Shown one piece after another: positions 30,209-41,865 of a stretch of 64,000 bases of DNA. The position numbers and the translations under genes are program-made. The stretch comes from Notolepis coatsorum. Its lineage: Eukaryota; Chordata; Actinopteri; Aulopiformes; Paralepididae. Every line of letters starts with the position of its first letter. Position 1 is the stretch's first letter. The notes under the pieces were generated by a model. The model had not been told where the DNA came from and searched no databases. It was given only the letters and a program-made list of their open reading frames with translations. The stretch spans positions 87,743,796-87,807,795 of the forward strand of contig OZ020589.1 of the NCBI GenBank assembly GCA_963971535.1, read 5' to 3'.

Positions 30209-31182
30209 GTAAATACCTGGAGCTCACATTTGAACCATTTCCTCCACCTACACCCCTTCCCCTAAACCCGGTTTATGTTGAACTTTTATGGAATTTTACC
30301 AAATAAACACTTCAATTAACAACAAATCTGAATGCGAGCCTTGGTTGCATATGTCAGAGGCCTTGGCTATGAGTGTATAGGGTAATGGTCTTTACATTAG
30401 GCAGCCTGGAATATATTCATGAAGTCACTCTTGGTGGCTTGATGCCTATCAAACAAAAACAACTGTTCTGTTCAGTCTCTGCTGCAACAGGTAGCCAGGC
30501 TGTACCTGAGGCGATACTCTTTGCACAGATAAGGCAGAATGGGGGCTTGAGCCCCTGCTCTTTTGCCCCAAGTGCCCCTTTCCTTTTTCTTTTCAAATAT
30601 GAAGACGGAAATGTATACTACTATCCATGAAAGAATATACTTTATCAACTTAGAGAGTTCTATTCTAAAGACTGTTTATTTTATTATTTATTTATTTATT
30701 TAAATAATACTATCTTTGAATTATCTGATATTCGAATAGCTTTATCTTTAATAGTGTTTCTGGCTGGTAAAGCATGCTCTTCATTCTGGAGGGAATAGCT
30801 TCTTTCAGGATCCCATGTTTGGTGTCCTTGAGCAATTCTTCAGCTGCAATCAAACTAATTAGTGAATTGTGAAAAGCCTAGCAGATATAATTCTTCACCA
30901 ACATCATGCATAATGCATAGAGACTAGCCCCTTTCGTGACTGTGATGCACACCAACAAAGTTTGGCCGAGTGAATCCACAGTCCCTTAGGAAACCACCCT
31001 ATTTTAACTCTGAAGAACTGGTCCGACGCAAAACGTTCGTATACAAGTATCGCAGAGAAATTTCAAAGGTACTCACAGTTGCATGAGGGTCTTGGACAGA
31101 GAAACACAATGGTTTGAAAGCTCTGCGTTGCTAATAAACATTTTAAATAATTTGTATAATGCCATGCCATGGATTTTGTGGA
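30209..31182. repeat. Flank shared with 40,997-43,386 (segmental duplication)
   Basis: The sequence after LINE copy A is repeated after LINE copy B with only small differences, apart from the 1.46-kb solo LTR inserted in copy B. No gene is recognised. A perfect 11-bp hairpin (ggattttgtgg / ccacaaaatcc) ends the block at about 31,171-31,195. Confidence 0.9.
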
Positions 31183-31189
31183 CCCCACA

Positions 31190-31518
31190 AAATCCTCCAC
31201 CCCATCTACCAACCTCCTACCTACCAACCTCCTCCAATGTACAGTTTCTTCGTCAAATGTATATACTCTCTTTTAGACTCTTCTTGTATCACAAACAGTA
31301 CTGTATTTGTAAATCTGGTACATGTCATAAATGTATAGATGTAGCAGTACTGTCTATCCATATGTCATATATGTTATGATGAATTGAAAATGGGGGACCC
31401 TGATGTAAACAAGACGAAAGTCTCTCTGGTTTGCATCCCCTTAACAATTGTGTGTATTGAGCTGTACTGTACACATTCTGCAATCTGTTAATAAAATGTT
31501 CAATCAATCAATCAATAA
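31190..31518 (+). repeat. L2-like LINE 3' UTR and tail
   Basis: Contains tccaatgtacagtttcttcg, gggggaccctgatgtaaac and a caatctgttaataaaatgtt ... (caat)n end, as in the 3' part of the LINE at 59.8-62.5 kb. No coding sequence remains. Confidence 0.9.
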
Positions 31519-31544
31519 CCCTGGTGATATGCTGGCTCTCGCTG

Positions 31545-31648
31545 CCCATCGCTGCCTATCTACACGTTGGATTGTAGTGGCCATTGGGGGCCATGTGGTT
31601 GGGTATGTAGCATCTATCTATCTACACGTTGGATTGTAGTGGCCATTG
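31545..31648. repeat. ~62-bp minisatellite, first segment
   Basis: Units contain ggccattgggggccatgtgg and gtatgtagcatctatctatc and tctacacgttgg. The array is split into three segments (31,545-31,648, 32,457-32,792, 38,878-38,965) by two LTR insertions. Confidence 0.9.
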
Positions 31649-32456
31649 TGTTAGGGATGTGTTAGCAGAGGGCCCAGGCGCAAACAGATACGAGGGAGAG
31701 GTAGAGGTAGATTGTCAAATATGAGCACTGCTTCTTTAATTCGAGTCACTTGGAGCCAGGGGTGAAGTGTAACAAAAACAGCTTTACTTCAAAAAGGAGC
31801 AGTAGCAACAAACAAGGATTCTCCAAAGGACAAAAACAAACTCAGCAAGGCTGGCAAGAAAATGATTGCAAAACCTAACTACAAAATAAACACTAACCAA
31901 AAACATGAACTGTAAATGCAAAAACAAGGAAAGTCACAAAACAAACACTAATACTTGGGAACACTTACTATGAGGCAAAAACAGGATCACGGGAGACAGG
32001 GTGAGACAGAGAACAGAGCAACATCAAACAGGAATCTCAAACATGGAACCGAAACAATGAATGAAGAGTAGGGAACACACACCAGATATAGGGGAAACAA
32101 TTAACACTAGAGAGACAGCAGGGCAATTAGCAAAACGAGACGCACATGAGGGAAACACAAGACCAAACACTCTGGGGAAATAAACAGGGAAGCACACAGA
32201 ACTAACTACACAAGAAAATACTGAACACTAGACAGAGTAAACATAACAACCATACAAGGAACTAATAAAGACTAAAAATAAAGACTAAAGACAGAACACA
32301 GTTAAAACACACAGGAGACAATAAAAACGCCAAGAGTACAAGAATGTCCAAAGGTGGGGGCTGGTGAAGAGTAGAGGAGAAAAGTCCTCGCAAGGGTGGG
32401 GGCTGTTGAGGAGAGGAGACAGGGAAAAAAGGTCCAGGGACAGGCGAACCCTCACA
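31649..32456 (-). mobile_element. Solo LTR inserted in the minisatellite
   Basis: 808 bp starting tgttagggat and ending ccctcaca, with a 5-bp duplication cattg (31,644-31,648 and 32,457-32,461). On the minus strand it begins tgtgagggttcgcctg, similar to the sushi LTR and to the solo LTR at 41,412-42,872, so all three are related and similarly oriented. No internal coding sequence remains. Confidence 0.85.
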
Positions 32457-32792
32457 CATTGGGGGCCATGTGGTTGGGTATGTAGCATCTATCTATCTAC
32501 ACGTTAGGTTGTGGTGGCCATTGGGGGCCATGTGGTAGGGTATGTATGTAGCATCTATCTATCTACACGTTAGGTTGTGGTGGCCATTGGGGGCCATGTG
32601 GTAGGGTATGTATGTAGCATCTATCTATCTACATGTTGGGTTGTGGTGGCCATTGGGGCCATGTGGTAGGGTATGTAGCATCTATCTAACTACATGTTGG
32701 GTTGTGGTGGCCATGTGGTAGCGTATGTAGCATCTACTGTATCTTTCTATACGTTGGGTTGTGGTGGTCATTGGGGGCCATGTGGTAGTGTA
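32457..32792. repeat. ~62-bp minisatellite, central segment
   Basis: About five further units of the array, ending at gtggtagtgta where the sushi-type element inserted. The array resumes at 38,878. Confidence 0.93.
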
Positions 32793-33098
32793 TGTTATGG
32801 TTTGTAACCGACCTCAAACGCAACGGCACAGACAGGAAGTTCAGAGTTAGCCAAATGCTAGGGCGTATTTATTTACAGAGTCAAAAGAAGGATAAGGTAC
32901 AATAATCAAACAAACGGGGAGACTGCCTTCGGCAGAGTCATCTGCCGCTCTGCAGAATCCTCCTGGTGATAGTGGTGGGGAATTGGCATGTGACGTTGTA
33001 GCGGCTCTGCAGATACTCCCAGCAGATAGTGGTGGGGAATTGGCATGTGACGTTGTAGCGGCTCTGCAGATACTCCCAGCTTTCACTCAAGGTGGAAA

Positions 33099-33129
<31 letters not shown>

Positions 33130-33649
33130 TATCAGAAACAGTCCAACGAAACACAGAGGCAGTGTGGTTCCCTCCTCCCTAGCTGGGTCCAGAACCAATT
33201 GACAGTGACAGTCCTCAGTGTTCCCCACAACACACAATTTAGCCGAGTTAGTGCAACAAAACGAAGTCTTCAGTGTCTCTTTTAAGACACACAATCAGAA
33301 TAATCCAGAGGGGTTTGGTTTTACTAACCCAAGCGCAATGCGTAAAGCGGGGCGCAGCTCCAAACGGGGAACAAGGTTCTCCACAGCGGTTCTCCACAGA
33401 AAGGTCCTGGAGAGAAAGTAGACCAGGAACAGCAACGGGGAAAAGCAGGCAAATGCAGTTGTATTCCAGAACGACCCGACAACGATAGAAGGAAGGTCCT
33501 GGTATATAAAGCCCTCTGGGGCGCTAATCACAAACTATGACAGCTGCGTGATGAAAGTGGCAATCGTTCAAAAAGCGTGTGGCGGGGAATGCACCAATCA
33601 GCACCATACCTCAGGAGAGCGTGTGGCGGGGAACCAACCAAACCTCACA
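32793..33649 (-). repeat. 3' LTR of the sushi-type element (857 bp)
   Basis: Compared with the other LTR it has an extra ~55-bp tandem copy (tggcatgtgacgttgtagcg unit, 32,985-33,075), a longer GA run (33,102-33,128) and lacks a short block near 33,350. A handful of substitutions separate the two, so the insertion is older than the Gmr1-type element. Confidence 0.94.
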
Positions 33650-36547
33650 GTACCCCCCCCTCCACGGGAGCCACCCGGCGACCAGCCCGACCCGGCTCGC
33701 CCGGATGGGCACGATGGAAGTCGTGATTAGGCAGGGATCCACGATGAGCTGGCGGGAGACCCAGCTCCGTTCCTCCGGGCCGTACCCCTCCCAGTCCACC
33801 AGGTACTGGAACCCCCGACCCCGCCGTCGAACGCCCATCAACCGGCGGACCTGCCACTGGGGGTGACCGTCCACCATCACGGGAGGAGGTAGTTCCGGAG
33901 CAGGAGGCATCAGGGGACTGAGAGAGACAGGCTTAACCCGGGACACATGGAAAACGGGGTGAATGTGCATGGACGTAGGAAGCTTCAGAACCTCAAAAGG
34001 ACCGACGAACCGGGGGTTAAGCTTCTTGGCCGAGGACCGAAGTGGAAGGTCCCTTGCGGAAAGCCACACCCTCTGCCCAGGGTGGTACGTCGGCGCAGGG
34101 ACCCGGCGCCGGTCAGCCCCACGACTGGCGCGCTCCGATGACCGGAGCAGCGCAGTCCTGGTGATCTCCCAGACCCGACGGCACCGGTTGAGGTGGTCCT
34201 GTACGGAGGGAACTGCCACCTCCGACTCCTGTGCAGGGAAAAGAGGGGGTTGGTAGCCCAGGGATACCTCAAAGGGTGAGAGGCCGGTGGCGGAACTGAC
34301 CATGGAGTTGATGGAGTACTCGACCCAGGGAAGGAAACGGCTCCAAGAAGCGGGTTTCTCGGCAGCCACACACCGAAGAGCAGACTCCACACTCTGGTTC
34401 ATCCTCTCCGTTTGTCCGTTAGTCTGGGGATGATAACCAGAGGAAAGACTGACCGTTGCCCCCAATCCCTTGCAAAAAGCCCGCCATACCTGGGAAGTGA
34501 ACTGGGGCCCCCGGTCCGAGACGACGTCCTGGGGAAACCCATGGAGGCGAAACACGTGGCGTGTCAGGAGGTCCGCCGTCTCGGCCGCCGAGGGAAGCTT
34601 GGGAAGGGCCACGAGGTGAACCCCCTTGCTGAACCGATCCACCACGGTCAGTAGGCACGTGTTCCCCTGGGAAGAAGGAAGACCCATGACGAAGTCCAAC
34701 GCCACATGGGACCAAGGGCGGCTCGGAATGGGAAGCGGCTGCAATAGCCCGGAGGGTGCCTGGTGGGAGGCCTTGCTGCGGGCGCAGACTGCGCAGGCCA
34801 GTACGAACTCCTTGATGTCGTTCCTCATGGTGGGCCACCAGAATCGACGAGCCAGGAAGGAGAACGTGCGATGAACGCCTGGGTGGCAGGCGAACCGGCT
34901 GGTATGGCCCCACTGGAGGACCCGGGACCGGACTGAGTCGGGGACGAAGAGACGATGAACCGGTACATTGCCTGGAGCGCGATGGAAGCGTAGGGCACGC
35001 CTTACCACCCCCTCGATGCCCAAGGTGACTACTCCTACCACCCTGGCCTCTGGGAGGATGGGAGTCGGGTCCTCAGTGGTTGGAGCCCCCTTGGAGTGTA
35101 ACCGGGACAGGGAGTCGGCCTTCGTGTTGCGGGAACCAGGGCGAAACGTCAGCGAGAAGTCGAACCGACTGAGGAAGCTGGCCCATCTTGCCTGCCGGCC
35201 ATTGAGGCGCTTGGAAGCACGGATGTACGTCAGGTTCTTGTGGTCCGTCCAAATGGTAAATGGCTCCTCGGCCCCCTCTAGCCAATGACGCCACTCCTCC
35301 AAGGCAGCCACAACCGCCAGCAGCTCCCGATTGCCGATGTCGTAGTTCCTCTCGGCAGGGAGGAAACGACGCGAGTAGAAGGCGCACGGATGTACCTTCT
35401 GGTCCGTTGCCGACCGCTGGGATAAGATAGCTCCCAGTCCAGTATCCGAGGCATCCACCTCTACGATGAACTGTCTCTTGGGGTCTGGATAGAGCAAGAT
35501 CGGGGCGGAAGTGAACCTCTTCTTGAGGGAGCGGAACGCAGCACACGCCGCTGGGGACCAGTCGAACGGCAGGGCGGGAGAGGTCAGCCTGGTAAGCGGT
35601 TCCGCCACCTGACTGTAGTTCCGGATGAATCTTCGGTAGAAGTTGGCGAACCCGAGGAAGCTCTGTAACTCCTTCCGAGAGGTGGGTTCCGGCCACTCCT
35701 CCACGGCCCGGATCTTGCGAGGGTCAGCTCGGGTCAAGCCTCTCTCCACGATGAAGCCCAGGTAATCGACGGAGTCGGAGTGGAATCGGCACTTCTCTGC
35801 CTTGACGAAGAGCCGATTGTGGAGGAGGCGCTCCAGCACACGGCGGACATGCTGGATGTGTTCCTCGAGGGTCTTGGAGAAAATGAGGATGTTGTCTAGG
35901 TATACTACCACAAACTCCTCCAGCATGTCACGAAGGACGTCGTTCATGAGCGCCTGGAATACCGCCGGAGCGTTGGTGAGGCCGAACGGCATTACCAGGT
36001 ACTCGTAGTGGCCCCTGGGAGTCTTGAAGGCGGTCTTCCACTCATCGCCCTCTCGGATACGGACCAGATGGTAGGCACTCCGGAGGTCCAGCTTGGTAAA
36101 GACGGTAGCCTGGGTGAGAGGCTCGAAGGTGGAGTTCATGAGAGGAAGAGGGTACTTGTTCTTAATGGTGATCTCGTTGAGCTGGCGATAGTCGATGCAG
36201 GGTCGAAGGTCTCCGTCCTTCTTCCCAACAAAGAAGAAACCGGCCGCCACAGGGGAGGAGGAAGGCCGAATGAGTCCTGCTTCCAAGGACTCAGAGATAT
36301 ATTGATCCATCGCTGCCTTCTCAGGGACGGTCAGACTGTAGAGGCGGCTGCCGGGAAGGGGAGCCCCTGAGCGGAGGTCGATGGCACAGTCGTAAGGCCG
36401 GTGAGGCGGAAGGGCCTGAGCCCTGGACTTACTGAAAACCTCCTCGAGGTCGTGGTACTCGGGGGGTATGGTCGAGAGGTTCCGGAGGCGGCTCACAAAC
36501 GGATCTCCGGGGCGAGGGACAGGACGCCGCCTGAAGACACTGGGCAT
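33611..36547 (-). pseudogene. Sushi-type pol: RT, RNase H, integrase, chromodomain
   Basis: A 978-codon open frame. RT spans about residues 50-270 with the FFVGKKDG and [13 protein letters not shown] motifs; the catalytic box reads YLDNILIFS near 218, so the second catalytic aspartate is replaced by asparagine (AAC in place of a GAC or GAT codon). RNase H starts at [15 protein letters not shown] (about 365). Integrase follows: an HHCC finger ([18 protein letters not shown] and CAVCARSK, about 580-620), then D (LDFVMGLP), D ([10 protein letters not shown]) and E (GQTERMNQ). A chromodomain-like end ([33 protein letters not shown]) lies near 905-940. The frame stops inside the LTR. The frame differs from that of protease, so a frameshift mutation lies near 36,550. 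Confidence 0.93.
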
Positions 36548-37040
36548 GACAGGAAGAGCTCCACCCCCTGATGGTACCGGAGGACCAGGCGATGTGGGGC
36601 TCGTGCAGCGCGAGCCAGGGCCGGCCCAGGACTACTGGGACAAGAGGGGATCTGGTGATAAAAAACTGGAGTCTCTCAACGTGGTTACCAGCAATGGTGA
36701 GCAGGACAGGACAGGTGCGTTGAGTGATGTCAGCCAGGCGGTGTTGGTCCAATGCGAACACCTCCAATGGCCTCACGAGGTCCTCTAGTGGAATGTTGGC
36801 CCGGGTAGCAAACTCGAAGTCTAGGAAACTCTCGTCAGCACCCGAGTCAATGAGTGCCTCCATCGTGGCCCGTTGGTCCGCCCAGGCCAGGGTGACGCTC
36901 ATCAGACGGCTAGGTGGTGCACGGCTCTGGGAACGAGAAAAACGGCTCACCAGGATCTCCCGGGGTCCCGGCGAGCCTGATCTTTTGGCCGGGTGGGGCA
37001 GTTGGCGATACGGTGTCCATCCCGACCGCAGTAGAGGCAA
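36429..37040 (-). pseudogene. Sushi-type aspartic protease region
   Basis: The frame lies -1 relative to the gag C-terminal frame, overlapping it at 36,947-37,040, as in sushi/PEG10-type gag-pol frameshifting. The retropepsin motif is ALIDSGADESFLD with DSG as catalytic triad, and [15 protein letters not shown] is the exit motif. After that the frame loses resemblance near 36,560, where RT coding continues in another frame. This second change is not part of the normal gag-pol arrangement and looks mutational. Confidence 0.85.
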
Positions 37041-38067
37041 AGGCCAGACCTTAACCTCGCCTCCCGTTCAGCTTGGCTAAGATGTGAACGTCCAAGCTGC
37101 ATGAGTTCCTCCCCGGTCACCGAACGGGAGGGGAAGGAACCACCAGTCGTGTTGGGAGCAGGGCGGACCGCAGTACCGTCACGAGTACGGGGGGTCTGGG
37201 GAACCTCTGGAGGTCCCTGTCGGGTTCTCTCATGTCTTCTCTCCTGGAGGCGTCCGTCGATGCGAATGGCGAGGCTGAATAGGTCCTCGAGGGACTCAGG
37301 TTCCTCACGGATCGCGAGCTGGTCCCTGACAGCGTCGTTGAGCCCCCTCATGAAGGTGAGACGAAGCGCTTGATCGTTCCAACCGCTCTCCGTTGCCGCC
37401 AGTCTGAACTCCAGCACGTAGTCGGTGACCCCGCCACTGCCCTGCCGGAAGGTGCCCAACCGAGCTCCAGGGTCCTGGCCACGGGCTGGGTGGTGGAAAA
37501 CCCTGCGGAGCTCAGCCACGAAGTCTGGGTAGGAAAAACAGAAATCAGCCCCCATTGCCCAGGAGGCAGTAACCCACTGGGCTGCCCGGCCTGAGAGCAG
37601 GTTAGTCATGTAAGCCACTCGGGCTCCCCTTGAAGTGAATCGGCTGGGTTGATGACGAAAAACCAACTCACATTGCATGATGAATGTGGCACAATCCTCG
37701 AAGTTACCATCGAACAACCGTGGTTCGGAGAGACGGGCTCCCGAGGTGCGGGATCGGGAGGCGCGGGGCCTGCCACGGCTGCGGGTGATGCTCCGGCCGA
37801 GGCTCCTGAAGTAGGTGGGGTTACAAGCAAGGTGTTAACGGCTTCACTCAGCGCTTGTAATTGGTGGAGAATATTAGTCTGCTGATTACCCTGGGCTGTC
37901 TGTAGGCTAGCCAGAGAGCCAAGGGACTCCTGAATAGGCAGGACCTGGTCTCGGAGCTCCTGTACAGCAGCCGCAGCCGCACCTAGCTGTAGGCTGTGGT
38001 CGTTGGTTAACTCAATCTGGACCGCCAACGCTGTTCTGAACCTGTCTGTGTAGGCTGAGGTCGTCAT
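36947..38067 (-). pseudogene. Sushi-type gag, broken by a frameshift
   Basis: The start codon at 38,067 lies only 14 nt from the LTR (MTTSAYTDRFRTALAVQ). A helical, Gln/Ala-rich N-terminus and a Pro/Ala linker follow, then the frame changes near 37,725. The second frame carries the capsid (FDGNFEDCATFIMQCELVFRHQP, LSGRAAQWVTASWA, FRQGSGGVTDYVLEFRLAATESGW) and a CCHC knuckle CLYCGRDGHRIANC. This capsid pattern is that of the PEG10/RTL/LDOC1 family. The change at 37,725 is a mutation: both sides are conserved gag and the N-terminal frame runs to a stop about 40 codons later. Confidence 0.9.
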
Positions 38068-38103
38068 GGTCGGTTCGTAATGTTATGGTTTGTAACCGAC
38101 CTC
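38068..38103 (-). promoter_or_regulatory. Possible self-priming stem at the sushi LTR edge
   Basis: Just inside the LTR the minus strand has gaggtcggtt (38,103-38,094); just outside it, before the gag ATG, it has aaccgacc (38,075-38,068). These form an 8-bp perfect stem with an 18-nt loop spanning the LTR border. No tRNA-like PBS beginning with tgg is seen. Tf1/sushi elements are known or proposed to self-prime by folding the RNA 5' end onto the PBS, so this stem is a candidate. Confidence 0.45.
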
Positions 38104-38877
38104 AAACGCAACGGCACAGACAGGAAGTTCAGAGTTAGCCAAATGCTAGGGCGTATTTATTTACAGAGTCAAAAGAAGGATAAGGTACAATAATCAAACA
38201 AACGGGGAGACTGCCTTCGGCAGAGTCATCTGCCGCTCTGCAGAATCCTCCTGGTGATAGTGGTGGGGAATTGGCATGTGACGTTGTAGCGGCTCTGCAG
38301 ATACTCCCAGCTTTCACTCAAGGTGGAAAACGGAGAGAGAGAGAGAGATATCAGAAATAGTCCAACGAAACACAGAGGCAGTGTGGTTCCCTCCTCCCTA
38401 GCTGGGTCCAGAACCAATTGACAGTGACAGTCCTCAGTGTTCCCCACAACACACAATTTAGCCGAGTTAGTGCAACAAAACAAAGTCTTCAGTGTCTCTT
38501 CTAAGACACACAATCAGAATAATCCAGAGGGGTTTGGTTCCACTCACCCAAGCGCAACGCGTAAAGCGGGCAAAACGAGGCGCAGCTCCAAACGGGGAAC
38601 AAGGTTCTCCACAGCGGTTCTCCACAGAAAGGTCCTGGAGAGAAAGTAGACCAGGAACAGCAACGGGGAAAAGCAGGCAAATGCAGTTGTATTCCAGAAC
38701 GACCCGACAACGATAGAAGGAAGGTCCTGGTATATAAAGCCCTCTGGGGCGCTAATCACAAACTATGACAGCTGCGTGATGAAAGTGGCAATCGTTCAAA
38801 AAGCGTGTGGCGGGGAATGCACCAATCAGCACCATACCTCAGGAGAGCGTGTGGCGGGGAACCAACCAAACCTCACA
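38081..38877 (-). repeat. 5' LTR of the sushi-type element (797 bp)
   Basis: Starts tgttatggtt and ends cctcaca on the plus strand. On the minus strand it has a TATA-like ctttatatacc (near 38,735) and aataaa (near 38,157), in the order expected for promoter and polyA signal. Confidence 0.94.
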
Positions 38878-38965
38878 GTGTATGTAGCATCTACTGTATC
38901 TTTCTACACGTTGGGTTGTGGTGGCCATTGGGGGCCATGTGGTAGGGTATGTAGCATCGGCATCT
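38878..38965. repeat. ~62-bp minisatellite, last segment
   Basis: Starts with the sushi target duplication gtgta and holds about one and a half units, then passes directly into L2-like LINE sequence. Confidence 0.85.
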
Positions 38966-39010
38966 ATCCCCCCCCCCTCCCAGTGAGCTGTGGTGTTCCA
39001 CAAGGAAGCA
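38966..39010 (+). repeat. Short L2-like LINE fragment
   Basis: ctatcccccc ... gtgagctgtggtgttccaca is the LINE segment equivalent to 60,960-61,005 (the SCGVPQGS motif of RT). The same LINE resumes at 40,337, so about 1.3 kb was inserted between them. Confidence 0.85.
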
Positions 39011-40336
39011 TATATGGTATATTGACTTGAGTAGACTGTTAGATCAACCCTGAAACTGAAAATATCTGTTATAATAGTTAATTCAAAATAATGCTTTAAT
39101 AGTGAACTGTAGCATTACATGGACTCTCAGAGTAACAAAACAATGAAGATGCAAATATGGTCAGTGGGGTGTGACACTCTGGGGAGCTTTTCAGGCAACC
39201 CCCGCTCACGAGAGGACTGTTTACCCAACTGTATTTAGGAGAACAGTTGGAGACACAGGGGACAGGTCATAAACTCCCCTGCATGCTAAAACTGGTTGAA
39301 TCCACATAATAATAGATTAGAGACCAGACACACAGGTCAAATAATGCCTTAAGTCTGTAGGAAACCATATCAATTTAGAAGGTAACTTACAAAGAAGATT
39401 GAATATCATTTAGAATGTCAATCTGGTTATGAAGGTAATCATTTCACTCTTGTTGTAAACCATATACGTTTTAAATCATAGAGTAATACAAAGTGTCAGT
39501 CTGGTAAATAAGGGTTGGTGCTGGCTCTAGTGGACTGATTGGTATTAACCTAGAAGCAATGACTGTACTGGGTTAATGCTAGATAGTCCATAGATTCATT
39601 ACACAAACCATATATAAAGGGAAATGTTAAGGAAACGAGGAAATCAGGGGGGGCGGACCGCCTCCCCCAGAAGATCATCTGAGGAGAACTCCATGTAGGG
39701 AATCAAGAAACCTAATTGGACCAACGTATTATTAGAATAGGCTACTATTGGTGGAAATCAGAGTATAAAAGAATGTATTGGTGAGAGAGAGGCCAGGCCA
39801 GAACAGATGCACCCACCCAACCCAGGGGGTCTGATTCTGAGCCTCCACCCCTCCACAGACTGCTACTTTGCCTCTATGTGAGTAAAACTGTATATGGAAT
39901 AATCACTGCTTGTGATAACTAGAGTAAAATGCCTATCTTAGACCAGGTTTAATCATGTGGTGGCAAAGAGTATTATAGTCTATTTCATTGATAACATGAC
40001 TACTTTTTATGTGCAAACCTGTCTTGATGTGAAGAAGCCACTGTGAATGGGCTATATGATTATGTAAATCTCATCAATCCTTTTGTACAATCATGTATTA
40101 TGATGAATAATTCCTGTACGTACCTGATTGCTTATCCACCGTTGGCCGCTCGGCAAATAAATGAGTTTGGACCATAAGTTCCTCTTTTGTCTGGCTACAC
40201 AAGTTATTTCTCATCTGACTAAGTCAGGGGAGTCAGATGAGGACCATGTTTCTATCACTCTGTCCTTCTTCCCTCTAGTTAGCAACCTGTATACGCTGCA
40301 AATGACCTTAGATATTGTATAGAATATACGTCAAAT
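39011..40336 (+). mobile_element. Insertion in LINE copy B, containing a candidate solo LTR
   Basis: A stretch starting tgtgacactc (39,170) and ending aagtca (40,226) has LTR-like signals: a TATA box tataaaag (about 39,764) and aataaa (about 40,157), with gggg on both sides as a possible 4-bp target duplication. No second copy exists in the window and the duplication is weak. The outer parts (39,011-39,169 and 40,227-40,336) are unassigned. Confidence 0.4.
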
Positions 40337-40996
40337 ACTAGGCCTGTTACTGTTCCTAATTTATGAAAATGACATGTTGTCAGCTTGTGACTGCAACTTG
40401 TTCCTGTTCGCGGACGACTCAGCCCTGCTGGTCTCTGACAAGAACAAGTTACAGGTTGAAAAAACCCTCAGCTCGGAACTCGGCAGAATCTGCACCTGGC
40501 TCGCTGATAACAAACTATCATTACACCTGGGTAAAACAGAGTCCATTCTCTTCGGTTCAAATAACAAACTCAGCAAGACCGACGGCTTCTCAGTTACAGT
40601 GGGTGACAATATTGTCACAAGGAAAGATGAAATTACATACCTGTAAGGCAAATCCTTCCTGTGACAAAATGGCATCCAATGTAATAAAAAAAGTCAACCA
40701 AAGAACTAGATTCTTGTACCGGATCTCCTCTCTGGTAAACAAGAATACCCCGAAGACTCTGGCAGGAGCACTCATTCAAGGGTACTACGACTATGCTTGT
40801 ACCTCATGGTACCAAAGCACCTCAAGCACTAGATGCAACAGTACTGTATGTCATTTATGTTATGATTAATTGAAAATGGGGGACCCTGATGTAAACAAGA
40901 CAAAAGTCTTAACAATTGTGTGTATTGAGCTGTACTGTATTGTACCCATTCTGCAATCTGTTAATAACATTTTCAATCAATCAATTCAATCAATTG
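40337..40996 (+). pseudogene. L2-like LINE fragment, copy B
   Basis: Resumes LINE sequence exactly where 38,966-39,010 leaves off. It keeps the FADDSALLVSDKNKLQVEK catalytic region but has a deletion in the LGSILEA segment (near 40,642) and the same large deletion between the RT end and the 3' UTR as copy A. It ends in tcaatcaattcaatc. The shared deletion shows copies A and B descend from one insertion. Confidence 0.92.
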
Positions 40997-41649
40997 TCAA
41001 TACCTGGAGCTCACATTTGAACCATTTCCCCCACCTAGACCCCTTCCCCTAAACCCGGTTTATGTTGAACTTTTATGGAATTTTACCAAATAAACACTTC
41101 AATTAACAACAAATCTGAATGTGAGCCTTGGTTGCATATGTCAGAGGCCTTGGCTATGAGTGTATAGGGTAATGGTCTTTACATTTGGCAGCCTGGAATA
41201 TATTCATGAAGTCACTCTTGGTGGCTTGATGCCTATCAAACAAAAACAACTGTTCTGTTCAGTCTCTGCTGCAACAGGTAGCCAGGCTGTACCTGAGGCG
41301 ATACTCTTTGCACAGATAAGGCAGAATGGGGGCTTGAGCCCCTGCTCTTTTGCCCCAAGTGCCCCTTTCCTTTTTCTTTTCAAATATGAAGACGGAAATG
41401 TATACTACTATTGTTATGGTTTGTAACCGACCCCAATCGCACAACACAAGACAGGTATGAGAGTAAGCCAAGAACTGGGCATTTATTGAAACAACAGAAA
41501 AGCGGCACTGTCCCTTTAAGGGAGAACACAAAATACTGGAAAAACAAGAACTAGGGAAAAAGGGCAATGTGCCTTTAAGAGGCGAGCTGGCTAAGGGGAA
41601 GGCTAAGGGAAGGCTAACGGACAGGGCCAGGGCAAGGGAACAGGACAGG

Positions 41650-41865
41650 AACAGGGAGGACTAGGAGGACTGGACAGGGATGACTAGGAGGACTAGGAGG
41701 ACTGGACAGGGAGGACTAGGAGGACTAGAAGGACTGGACAGGGAGGACTAGGAGGACTAGAAGGACTGGACAGGGAGGACTAGGAGGACTAGAAGGACTG
41801 GACAGGGAGGACTAGGAGGACTAGAAGGACTGGACAGGGAGGACTAGGAGGACTAGAGAGGGGAA
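41650..41865. repeat. ~34-bp minisatellite in the solo LTR
   Basis: Units of the form ggactggacagggaggacta plus ggaggactagaa repeat about six times. Confidence 0.93.

Larger units (their letters stand above)
32793..38877 (-). mobile_element. Sushi-type (chromovirus) Ty3/gypsy element, full length but disabled
   Basis: A 6,085-bp element with LTRs at 32,793-33,649 and 38,081-38,877, flanked by gtgta (32,788-32,792 and 38,878-38,882). Minus-strand order: gag, zinc knuckle, protease, RT, RNase H, integrase, chromodomain, then a C-rich complement of a polypurine tract next to the left LTR. The gag resembles the PEG10/RTL family capsid, which derives from sushi elements. Two mutational frameshifts and a YLDN instead of YLDD box mean the copy cannot make active polymerase. 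Confidence 0.94.
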
